Below, piece by piece: positions 7,066 through 12,842 of a stretch of 12,842 bases of DNA. The notes beneath the pieces were generated by a model that saw only the letters and a list, made by a program, of their open reading frames with translations, made no database searches and was not told the origin of the DNA. Source of the DNA: CAMBDR01 sp046597185 (GTDB taxonomy: Bacteria; Pseudomonadota; Gammaproteobacteria; Burkholderiales; Burkholderiaceae_D); assembly GCA_046597185.1 (NCBI GenBank), contig JBKJLF010000641.1, positions 1-12,842 on the forward strand, read 5' to 3'. The position numbers and the translations under genes were made by a program. How positions within the stretch are numbered: the stretch's first letter is position 1; every line of letters starts with the position of its first letter.

Positions 7066-7092
7066 ATTGACAAACTTGACAAAAGCGACAAA
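7066..7092. repeat. Three tandem 9-bp repeats upstream of the antitoxin-like gene
   Basis: ATTGACAAA (7066-7074), CTTGACAAA (7075-7083) and AGCGACAAA (7084-7092) are direct repeats with a common GACAAA core. They lie 48 nt before the start codon of the helix-turn-helix gene and just upstream of its candidate promoter. An operator for autoregulation is plausible. The 9-bp spacing is shorter than a helical turn. Confidence 0.55.
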
Positions 7093-7113
7093 GGCAACCA
7101 GACTCAAGGCGTT

Positions 7114-7122
7114 TGCTTTAAT
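7114..7122 (+). promoter_or_regulatory. Extended -10 promoter for the antitoxin-like gene
   Basis: TGCTTTAAT combines the TGn extension with a -10 box TTTAAT (5 of 6 matches). Extended -10 promoters can work without a good -35 box, and none is seen at proper distance. The predicted start near 7129 gives a leader of about 11 nt containing GAGGA. Confidence 0.4.
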
Positions 7123-7139
7123 TGTTTTGTGAGGAAAAA

Positions 7140-7766
7140 ATGTCACCCCCCGTCACTCTTGCCCCTGCCAGCGGGTTCAACCTATCCCATGATGATATCC
7201 AACGCTTCAATGGCGTAGCCACCATATTAGATGAAGCGGGTTTTGCGCGTACCTTAACGGCTTTTATTTTAGAGAAATTTCAATCCATCAAATCCCCTGC
7301 GCCGAGCAATCCGGAAGCAGATTTGCTGACGCAACTTCAAACCAGGGCCAAGGCCTTGAGAGCAGAAACCAGGTGGCAAGCAGATGCCCGCCAATTGCAA
7401 CGCGCACGCGTGCAAATGCTCAAAGAATTCAATACCCCCAATAATTTACCCTTGGCGCAGTTTGCCAAACTGGCTAATAAATCACGCCAACAAATCTATA
7501 AAAACGTTGCGGCGAAGCGCTTGCTGGCGCTGGTCCTGGGCAGCCGTGGCTTGCGCATTCCCGATTGGCAGCTTGACCCGATGCGGCTGGAATTAACCCG
7601 CAGGCTAATGGCCAAGGCGGTGGATATTGACGAATGGACTGTGTTTCATGCACTGGCGCTACCGCTTGATTCGTTGCAAGGCAAATCTGCGGTGGAGGCG
7701 CTGCACAAGTCGAATTTTGATGCGGTTTTGTCTACTGTTTTGAATGATCTTGGCTTGATTGATTAA
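7140..7766 (+). CDS. Helix-turn-helix protein resembling MbcA/ParS/Xre-type antitoxins
   Basis: This is a 208-residue cytoplasmic protein. The ATG at 7140 follows GAGGA with 4-5 nt spacing, so an in-frame TTG at 7122 is not used. Residues 1-95 are helical and charged. Residues 104-123 (LPLAQFAKLANKSRQQIYKN) look like a DNA-binding helix-turn-helix. The segment LLALVLGSRGLRIPDWQLDP (128-147) and the C-terminal pattern W-x-x-F-H-x-L-x-x-P, SLQGKSAVEALHKSNFDAVL (178-197) resemble the toxin-binding domain of MbcA/ParS/Xre antitoxins. There a similar PxWQFD segment precedes a 'G-x-x-P/A-x-x-x-L' helix. These antitoxins usually sit beside a RES-domain toxin, and none is present here. It is convergent with the PARIS-like operon and shares stop bases with it. 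Function as a free-standing regulator or orphan antitoxin is inference. Confidence 0.72.
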   Translation: MSPPVTLAPASGFNLSHDDIQRFNGVATILDEAGFARTLTAFILEKFQSIKSPAPSNPEADLLTQLQTRAKALRAETRWQADARQLQRARVQMLKEFNTPNNLPLAQFAKLANKSRQQIYKNVAAKRLLALVLGSRGLRIPDWQLDPMRLELTRRLMAKAVDIDEWTVFHALALPLDSLQGKSAVEALHKSNFDAVLSTVLNDLGLID

Positions 7767-8680
7767 ACAGCAAACCCTTTTGATACAAACTGGTGCAAAC
7801 ATTGCGGCACCGCAATCATTGACGCCATGCTGCGGATGATGTCGCCCTCAGGTGCAAACGTCATGCTCGCTTTTTGGGTGAAATACTGCGGATTTTTCGC
7901 GCCACGATCCTCTTTCAGAAGCGCCAAAAATTTGCAAAAAAATACAAACCAGAATTTCCCACGCCAATCTTTCATGGGGTCAAGTGCTTCAAATGCTGGC
8001 AAACTTGCCGCCAATGTTGCTTCATCTGGTGCGCTGGCATAACCGATCAATGTATGTAGCGCGGCTGCTTGCTCATTCACGGCAATCGCACCCAAGCTGA
8101 TACGCAGATATTTTTTAATATCATTATCAACACTGGCCAAGACAATGCCCTGAGTTCGTGCCGCGTGCAGGAAGCAATTTACATCGTGCATGCAGGCTAT
8201 AAATTCGCCCACACGGTCATCAAACAATTTACCAATCACCTCCACATCTTGTGAAGCATATTCGTCATGGCAACGATATTCTGCACGCAGCAAACCTTCC
8301 AACACGACCTGCTCAACCAATAGGTTCTCGATTGAATAACAGGGCGTTACGTACAGGTTTTCGGCGGGTGGATGTCCTTTCAAGCCGTCGAAGTCATGAT
8401 CAACGAAATAACGCACCAAGTGGCTATCCGATGCGACATTGCGCGCCAAAATCTGGCGCAACTGCAAAACCTTATCTTTGCCCAAACACACGTAAGGCAC
8501 GTACCCGATGTTTGCACTAATTTTGCCAAACATGGTCTCGTAAAAAGTGACATCGTCATACCCTTCAAAGGCACAAACCAATGCACCTTCGTGACGCGAC
8601 CGAATTTTATTGTACTGAATCAATAATTTATTCGCATTTTCGCGTTCACGCCGCAATTTCTCGATCCCAGCATCACTCAT
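7763..8680 (-). CDS. ariB: AriB-like DUF4435/TOPRIM protein, effector of a PARIS-type defence system
   Basis: This 305-residue protein is of the DUF4435 type. In PARIS systems AriB is held by the AriA ATPase, released when a phage anti-restriction or DNA-mimic protein is sensed, and then acts as a TOPRIM-like nuclease causing growth arrest (tRNA cleavage has been reported). Residues seen here are VCAFEGYDD with Glu39, the expected TOPRIM Glu. YFVDHDFDG follows with Asp94, Asp96 and Asp98 as metal ligands, then NLYVTPCYSIENLL (108-121), a DUF4435 hallmark. The catalytic core looks intact. The ATG at 8680 overlaps the ariA stop (ATGA), indicating coupled translation. Its TAA stop at 7763-7765 overlaps the stop of the convergent gene. 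DUF4435 proteins also occur with other ATPases, so PARIS is the best reading but not the only one. Confidence 0.8.
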   Translation of the reverse strand: MSDAGIEKLRRERENANKLLIQYNKIRSRHEGALVCAFEGYDDVTFYETMFGKISANIGYVPYVCLGKDKVLQLRQILARNVASDSHLVRYFVDHDFDGLKGHPPAENLYVTPCYSIENLLVEQVVLEGLLRAEYRCHDEYASQDVEVIGKLFDDRVGEFIACMHDVNCFLHAARTQGIVLASVDNDIKKYLRISLGAIAVNEQAAALHTLIGYASAPDEATLAASLPAFEALDPMKDWRGKFWFVFFCKFLALLKEDRGAKNPQYFTQKASMTFAPEGDIIRSMASMIAVPQCLHQFVSKGFAV

Positions 8681-10092
8681 TCTCCCTCCTTCGGGGCATA
8701 GGAGATAAAAAGAGAACCGGCAAAAGGATCTAAATCATTATCAAAGGTAAATGGGGAGTGGGTAGCCGCAATCAACTGAACACAGCTTGGCGCTGCAAAA
8801 ACATCCGGTAGAAATTTTTGCTGCCATTCCAATGACAGGGACAATTCCGGTTCGTCAATCAGAATCAGATAACGCTTACCAAAATCCAGATACAAGCGGG
8901 CAAACACACTCACAATCTGCTTCTCACCGGAGGATAAGGACGAGAGTGGCAATGGTTTTTGGGTATAGGTATCAATCACTTGCACATTGACCGTATTCTT
9001 GTCGAAATCAAAGCGCTTCTCCGCTGCGGAATGCTGCCAATACGAGTCAACCACATTCACAAACGATTCGAGTGCCAACTCCGGTTCATGCGTTGCCCGG
9101 TACACTTCCAGCAATTGCGCCAGCAAATTACGCAAAGTTTGGTGCTCAGGTTCATTGATTTTCCCTGCATCGATCAATTCCAGCAGTCGTTTTTCTGATG
9201 CGGCACCGTTGCGGCCCAGTCTGGCAAAAACCACCTGTAAGCTGGCTTTTTCACCGCCATCAAAATTCAATTCGGTACATGATGCGTCACCGCCGTCAAT
9301 CAACTGATCCAGTGTGCGACCACTGATGCGGGCAAAAGCATCGGATGTGCCGCGTCGAATGTCGTTGGTAATGGCTTCCAGCCGCTGCCAGATATCTTCC
9401 AGACCAAAAAAGATCAAGCGATCTGCCGCCCAATCGCCATTATCACGCCACGGCTTTGACTGAGCCTGCTGAACCTGAACTTCAGGCAAACTTGCCTCGA
9501 TACGACGAAACGTCGGTAAATACAATACGGACACACCATCAAGCGCTGCCATTATCCGTTCGGCCAACTTGCTAAATCCAGGATTAAGCACGACAGGAAA
9601 ATGTTGCCTGAGAAGAGACTCGAACTGTCTCATAGGAAAATTTGAATCAGCCAACAATTTCTTATACCCTATGGATTTTGGATATTCATGGGTCGGGCTG
9701 GTAACAAACTGCAATACCATTTCTCTCGCCTCAGCCCCAGACAAGCCATACTGAGCCAAGTCACGAATAAACCGCAGTTGCAACAATTCATCAAAAATGT
9801 TGCTGGTGAAAATTGGAAACACTTCACCTTTGGTCATGCTGATAGCTTCTTGCCCGGCAAACTTGAGAGTAAACCGCGAGAAGTGAATCGCCAACAGCTT
9901 TTCAGAATTAAACGTCAACAACGCATGTAAAGCATTCAATAAGGTCGTCTTCCCCGCCCCATTTTCAGCGGACAAGATTTTGACATTACGCTCAAACCGC
10001 GCAGAAATGGTTTTATATCCATTCACCCCTTCCAAGGTAAAGCTTTCCAGCAGTGGCGGCCCCACTTTGCTCGTTACTGTCGAATCCGTCAT
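8677..10092 (-). CDS. ariA: AriA-like ABC/AAA-type ATPase, sensor of a PARIS-type defence system
   Basis: This 471-residue ABC-class ATPase (AAA_15/AAA_21 type) is not membrane-associated. Walker A is SAENGAGKTT (41-50, Lys48). The ABC signature is SLSSGEKQ (385-392). Walker B is YLILIDEPE (408-416, Asp413 and Glu414), and the switch His is in ATHSPF (His445). The long middle region (about 60-380) is helical, as in SMC/OLD-like folds. In PARIS, AriA forms the ATP-bound scaffold that senses the phage trigger and restrains AriB. The frame is open up to 10230 and would overlap thiE. The start at 10092 is chosen because GGAG lies 6 nt before it; an ATG at 10098 would touch that site. It begins 34 nt after the thiE stop with no clear promoter between, and its stop overlaps ariB. 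Confidence 0.84.
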   Translation of the reverse strand: MTDSTVTSKVGPPLLESFTLEGVNGYKTISARFERNVKILSAENGAGKTTLLNALHALLTFNSEKLLAIHFSRFTLKFAGQEAISMTKGEVFPIFTSNIFDELLQLRFIRDLAQYGLSGAEAREMVLQFVTSPTHEYPKSIGYKKLLADSNFPMRQFESLLRQHFPVVLNPGFSKLAERIMAALDGVSVLYLPTFRRIEASLPEVQVQQAQSKPWRDNGDWAADRLIFFGLEDIWQRLEAITNDIRRGTSDAFARISGRTLDQLIDGGDASCTELNFDGGEKASLQVVFARLGRNGAASEKRLLELIDAGKINEPEHQTLRNLLAQLLEVYRATHEPELALESFVNVVDSYWQHSAAEKRFDFDKNTVNVQVIDTYTQKPLPLSSLSSGEKQIVSVFARLYLDFGKRYLILIDEPELSLSLEWQQKFLPDVFAAPSCVQLIAATHSPFTFDNDLDPFAGSLFISYAPKEGE

Positions 10093-10126
10093 ATTCATCT
10101 CCACACTATTGCCCACGCCAACCAGA

Positions 10127-10777
10127 CTACCACAAAGCCCGAAACGCCTGCACCGCCTGCCTGGTTGCCGCCAAATCCACGCTGGCCTCATCCCCAACCA
10201 CACTGCTAATGGCCGCCACCATATGCGCACCCTGCGCCACCAGCGGCGCGGCGTTTTCCGGCGTCATGCCGCCAATCACCACCAGCGGCAAAGCCCACCT
10301 TGTCTTGGCGACGCCAACAATGCCCGGCTCCGTCGTGACCGGGTATTTTTTCTTCAGCGACGGGTAAAACCCGCCAAAAGCCAAATAACTCGCCCCTTCT
10401 GCCGCTGACTTTTCTGCCAATTCCAAACTGCCATAACACGAAGCACCGACAATTTTTTCCGGCCCCAGTTGCGCCCTCACCTGCGCCACACTGGCGTCCG
10501 TGCCGCCCACATGCACGCCATCGGCATTCAACTCCAGCGCCAAATCAACAAAATCATTGATGATAAACGGCACCGCAAAGCGCTGGCACAAAGCCTGCAA
10601 GGCCGTGGCCTGCGCCAGCCTTTGCCCGGCGGCTGCGGTTTTATGGCGGTATTGCAGCAAGCACAGGCCCGCTTGCAGGGCCGCTTCACTCACCGCCAAC
10701 AATTTTTCGGTATCGTCCCAATCGGGCGTGACCAAATACACACCCTGCAAACCCTTAAATGTTTTTTGCTGCATCAT
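10127..10777 (-). CDS. thiE: Thiamine phosphate synthase
   Basis: This 216-residue cytoplasmic TIM-barrel enzyme joins hydroxymethylpyrimidine diphosphate with thiazole phosphate to give thiamine phosphate and pyrophosphate. Motifs in order are LQYRHK (41-46), FIINDFVDLALELNADGVHVG (71-91) with the conserved Asn-Asp pair at 74-75, IVGASCYGS (109-117), YLAFGGFYPSLKKKYP (131-146) and the phosphate-binding end VVIGGMTPEN (166-175). Small departures from the consensus (GGTD for GQxD, GGFYPSLKKK for GxxFxTxTK) are conservative enough for activity. AGGAG five bases before the ATG at 10777 supports the start. The open frame further upstream is thiD in another frame. The ATG overlaps the thiD stop as ATGA, so the two are translated together. 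Confidence 0.93.
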   Translation of the reverse strand: MMQQKTFKGLQGVYLVTPDWDDTEKLLAVSEAALQAGLCLLQYRHKTAAAGQRLAQATALQALCQRFAVPFIINDFVDLALELNADGVHVGGTDASVAQVRAQLGPEKIVGASCYGSLELAEKSAAEGASYLAFGGFYPSLKKKYPVTTEPGIVGVAKTRWALPLVVIGGMTPENAAPLVAQGAHMVAAISSVVGDEASVDLAATRQAVQAFRALW

Positions 10778-11622
10778 GTTTTCTCCTGCTGCCAAAGTGC
10801 CACCCGCGCGGGCATCATCTGCCCCGGCGCAATCGCATACGCCTGCGCCAGCGCAGCGTGCGTATACGCTTGCGCACGCAAGAGCGCATCCGGTAATTTT
10901 AACGCCAAGGCTGCCGCCAAACTGGCCGCCAAGGTACAACCGCTGCCATGAAACTCGCCCGCCAAACGCGGCCATTGCCAGCTTTCATGTTGATCTTTGG
11001 CATACCAATGGTTGACGACCTCATCGTTTTTTTCACCCACTGCATGTCCGCCTTTCAACAAGACCGCGCCGCAGCCCGCCTGCAACAAAAATTCAGCTTG
11101 CGCTGCCGGGTCTTGCAAACCACCCGTCAAGCGCACACCTTCAGGCTGATTCGGCACAATCACACTGGCCCAGGGCAGCAAGGGCGCAATAATTTGCAGT
11201 GGGTCTTCTTGCGCCAAACTGTCTCCATGGCCCGACGCCAACACCGGATCAAGCACCACCGGCACACCAGGTTGAATGGTACGCAAGGCGGTAATGAAAT
11301 CGACAATCGCCAGCGCATTGGCCACACTGCCAATAATGCCGATTTTGACTGCCGCAATCGGAATTCTGGCCATGATGGCTTCAGTCTGTCGGCGCACCCA
11401 ATCTTCCCCGACGGCGGCAATGCCATGCACGCGGTTATTGTCTTGCGCGGTCAATACCGTGGCCACGGGCAAGGCATGTGCGCCCATGGCGGAAATGGCG
11501 CAAATATCCGCCGCCAAACCAGCCCCGCCGCTGGGGTCCAGCCCGGCAAACACCAATACGGCCGGACGGCTGGGCCGACTTGGTCGGCCTGAAGTAGTTT
11601 GCTTGGAAGCGGGCAAATCCAT
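10774..11622 (-). CDS. thiD: Hydroxymethylpyrimidine/phosphomethylpyrimidine kinase
   Basis: This 282-residue ribokinase-fold enzyme phosphorylates hydroxymethylpyrimidine and its monophosphate to the diphosphate used by ThiE. Visible motifs are FAGLDPSGGAGLAADI (26-40), the substrate-binding start of ThiD. The centre has VVLDPVLASGHGD and the C-terminal part has EFHGSGCTLAASLAAALA, with the GSGC anion hole at 226-229. The first ~20 residues (QTTSGRPSRPSRP) are a low-complexity extension before the first strand AVLVFAG. The ATG at 11622 overlaps the thiG TGA by one base (TGATG); a GTG at 11625 is possible. No ThiE fusion is present, since thiE is a separate overlapping gene. The length fits stand-alone ThiD. 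Confidence 0.95.
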   Translation of the reverse strand: MDLPASKQTTSGRPSRPSRPAVLVFAGLDPSGGAGLAADICAISAMGAHALPVATVLTAQDNNRVHGIAAVGEDWVRRQTEAIMARIPIAAVKIGIIGSVANALAIVDFITALRTIQPGVPVVLDPVLASGHGDSLAQEDPLQIIAPLLPWASVIVPNQPEGVRLTGGLQDPAAQAEFLLQAGCGAVLLKGGHAVGEKNDEVVNHWYAKDQHESWQWPRLAGEFHGSGCTLAASLAAALALKLPDALLRAQAYTHAALAQAYAIAPGQMMPARVALWQQEKT

Positions 11623-12425
11623 CACACCACCCGCCCTGCCATCGGCGACGAAGGCGATGCCGCAAACTTGCGCGCAATACGCCCGGCCAAAAACGCTTCA
11701 CGCCCGGCTTGAACCGCCATGCGCATCGCGCGCGCCATGCGCACCGGGTCGCGCGCACCCGCAATCGCGGTATTCATCAACACGCCATCACAACCCAATT
11801 CCATGGCGATTGTTGCATCCGAGGCCGTGCCCACCCCCGCATCCACCAACACCGGCACCTTGGCCTGATCGATAATCAGCGACAGATTCCACGGATTCAA
11901 AATCCCCATGCCCGAACCAATCAGGGAAGCCAGCGGCATAATCGCCACGCAACCAATTTCTTCCAGTATTTTGGCTTGAATCGGGTCGTCGCTGCAATAC
12001 ACCATCACCTCAAAGCCATCTTTGACCAGGGTTTCCGCCGCTTTCAAGGTTTCCGGCATATGCGGGAACAAGGTTTTTTCATCGCCCAACACTTCCAGTT
12101 TGACCAATTTATGCCCGTTCAATAATTCCCGCGCCAGTTGCAGCGTGTAGACTGCATCCTTGGCGGTATAGCAACCCGCCGTATTGGGTAAAATCGTGTA
12201 TTGCGATGGCGGCAATACGTCCAGCAAGCTGGGCGCATTCGGGTCTTGCCCAATATTCACGCGCCGGATCGCTACCGTAATAATTTCCGCCCCGGCCGCA
12301 TCGGTGGCTTCCCGCGTTTGCGCCAGATCACGATATTTGCCGCTGCCCACCAACAGGCGTGAGCGATATGCCTTGCCTGCAATCATGAGGGCGCTGTCGT
12401 CAAACTGGGTCGATTGAGGTTCCAT
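11622..12425 (-). CDS. thiG: Thiazole synthase
   Basis: This 267-residue cytoplasmic TIM-barrel enzyme forms the thiazole phosphate of thiamine from 1-deoxy-D-xylulose 5-phosphate, dehydroglycine and sulfur carried as ThiS thiocarboxylate. Family marks are AIRRVNIG, TILPNTAGCYTAKDAV (77-92), KLVKLEVLGD with the Schiff-base Lys at 109, the phosphate loop GSGMGILNP (170-178), VPVLVDAGVGTASDA, and GVLMNTAIAGARDPVRMA. The length is normal. It is the first recognised gene of the operon in view and touches thiD. The sulfur carrier ThiS and the ThiO oxidase that usually accompany it are not in the window and may lie upstream. The ribosome site is weak (AGAAAG). No TPP riboswitch is visible in the 39 nt before it. 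Confidence 0.97.
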   Translation of the reverse strand: MEPQSTQFDDSALMIAGKAYRSRLLVGSGKYRDLAQTREATDAAGAEIITVAIRRVNIGQDPNAPSLLDVLPPSQYTILPNTAGCYTAKDAVYTLQLARELLNGHKLVKLEVLGDEKTLFPHMPETLKAAETLVKDGFEVMVYCSDDPIQAKILEEIGCVAIMPLASLIGSGMGILNPWNLSLIIDQAKVPVLVDAGVGTASDATIAMELGCDGVLMNTAIAGARDPVRMARAMRMAVQAGREAFLAGRIARKFAASPSSPMAGRVV

Positions 12426-12464
12426 ATTCTTTCTTGCCTTTATGTAATTTAAATAAGAGAAAAT

Positions 12465-12791
12465 TTAATTTCTGGCTGGTGAGCTGGCGCTTACCTGCGC
12501 CATTGCCTGCGCCATTACCTGCTCCAATGCCGCAATTAATTGCTGGTAAAAACAGCAAAAACTGGGCAAGTGCTCCAGGTACGATAGATCAATATTGTCT
12601 TGCCCTACCCACTCACACCATTCTTGGGCAGAGTATGCCTGGCCCATCGCCTGCACCAGCCTGGCCTTGGCCGAATGGGGGGCTGCATCGTTGCCGGGCA
12701 AATCTTCCAACTTGGCAGCGGCAGCAGGTACAAGCTTTTGCACCAGCGCCAACAGCCATGCTTCCGATTTTGGCTGTTGGCGCTGGTGCAA
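12465..12791 (-). CDS. Unrecognised protein, C-terminal part with doubtful N-terminus
   Basis: A 108-codon frame ends 39 nt upstream of thiG. Credible protein runs from about KSEAWLLALVQKL to the end SSPARN, through QAYSAQEWCEWVGQDN and LEHLPSFCCFYQQLIAALEQVMAQAMAQ. It is helical, with no motif I recognise. It is not ThiS, which would be about 66 residues ending in Gly-Gly. The apparent start (MHQRQQP at 12791) lies in the right arm of a 72-bp inverted repeat. The bases upstream of residue Lys8 are therefore an antisense copy of the gene's own sequence, and the real N-terminus is probably lost. It should be treated as a C-terminal fragment, likely in the thi operon. Confidence 0.5.
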   Translation of the reverse strand: MHQRQQPKSEAWLLALVQKLVPAAAAKLEDLPGNDAAPHSAKARLVQAMGQAYSAQEWCEWVGQDNIDLSYLEHLPSFCCFYQQLIAALEQVMAQAMAQVSASSPARN

Positions 12792-12842
12792 AAGCTTGTA
12801 CCTGCTGCCGCTGCCAAGTTGGAAGATTTGCCCGGCAACGAT
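12687..12842. repeat. Perfect 72-bp inverted repeat with 12-nt loop at the window end
   Basis: Bases 12687-12758 and 12771-12842 are exact reverse complements over all 72 positions, separated by 12 nt (12759-12770). The right arm ends exactly at the last base of the window. The left arm lies within the coding frame upstream of thiG. Long perfect palindromes are unstable in bacteria, so a fold-back or chimeric-read artefact at a contig end is the simplest reading. Confidence 0.95.

Noticed and set aside
7067..7081. Two TTGACA boxes as -35 elements for the antitoxin-like gene
   Set aside because: Neither has a good -10 box at 16-18 nt; the bases there read CAGACT or worse. They fit better as part of the 9-bp repeat.
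6602..7132. A 176-codon plus-strand open frame
   Set aside because: It runs antisense through the split gene and across the tRNA-Gln gene, which a real coding gene would not be expected to do.
12426..12464. A TPP riboswitch before thiG
   Set aside because: Only 39 nt of AT-rich sequence lie between the genes, with no thi-box motifs. If one exists it would be upstream of the operon, beyond the window.
12605..12838. A 77-codon frame on the minus strand
   Set aside because: It begins in the inverted-repeat arm and is out of frame with the better protein at 12465-12791; it is a product of the palindrome.
1..12842. CRISPR arrays, insertion sequences or transposases
   Set aside because: No regularly spaced repeats and no transposase-like or integrase-like protein was seen on either strand.

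Overview
The window reads as a bacterial chromosome segment of moderate GC content. It probably comes from a betaproteobacterium in the Burkholderiales/Neisseriales range. That placement is an inference from protein flavour, the thi gene cluster and the tRNA-Gln; nothing in the window proves it. Genes are dense and on both strands. The left half is a mixed accessory region and the right half is a minus-strand block.

Layout. Positions 1-542 (+) hold the C-terminus of a Tae4-type type VI secretion amidase effector, overlapping by ATGA with its Tai4-type periplasmic immunity gene. On the minus strand follow an aspartate/glutamate racemase-family gene with a poorly conserved N-terminus (681-1382) and a secreted M6-family zinc metalloprotease (1442-3316). 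The protease has a clear sigma70-type promoter, and a 29-bp palindrome sits at the predicted transcription start. A 450-bp AT-rich intergenic region then leads to a 765-aa membrane sensor histidine kinase on the plus strand (3765-6062), with a likely terminator after it. Positions 6142-6922 (-) hold two overlapping ORFs that look like one gene split by a frameshift, immediately downstream of a slightly abnormal tRNA-Gln(CUG) at 6936-7007. A plus-strand gene (7140-7766) encodes a probable helix-turn-helix protein resembling MbcA/ParS/Xre-type antitoxins. Three 9-bp direct repeats lie in front of it.

The defence module is the minus-strand pair 10092-7763: an ABC/AAA-type ATPase followed with ATGA overlap by a DUF4435 TOPRIM-like protein. 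This is the architecture of the PARIS anti-phage system (AriA plus AriB). It is a known system type, but its setting is unusual. It starts 34 nt after thiE, with no obvious promoter of its own, so it appears appended to the thiamine operon. Its last gene shares stop-codon bases with the convergent antitoxin-like gene.

The thiamine operon runs thiG-thiD-thiE on the minus strand (12425 to 10127) with overlapping or touching genes. ThiG makes the thiazole, ThiD phosphorylates the pyrimidine, and ThiE joins the two to give thiamine phosphate. Upstream of thiG is the C-terminal part of an unrecognised protein. The window ends inside a perfect 72-bp inverted repeat with a 12-nt loop, running exactly to the last base. 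This is most simply read as a fold-back artefact at a contig end, so sequence to the right of about 12758 should not be trusted.
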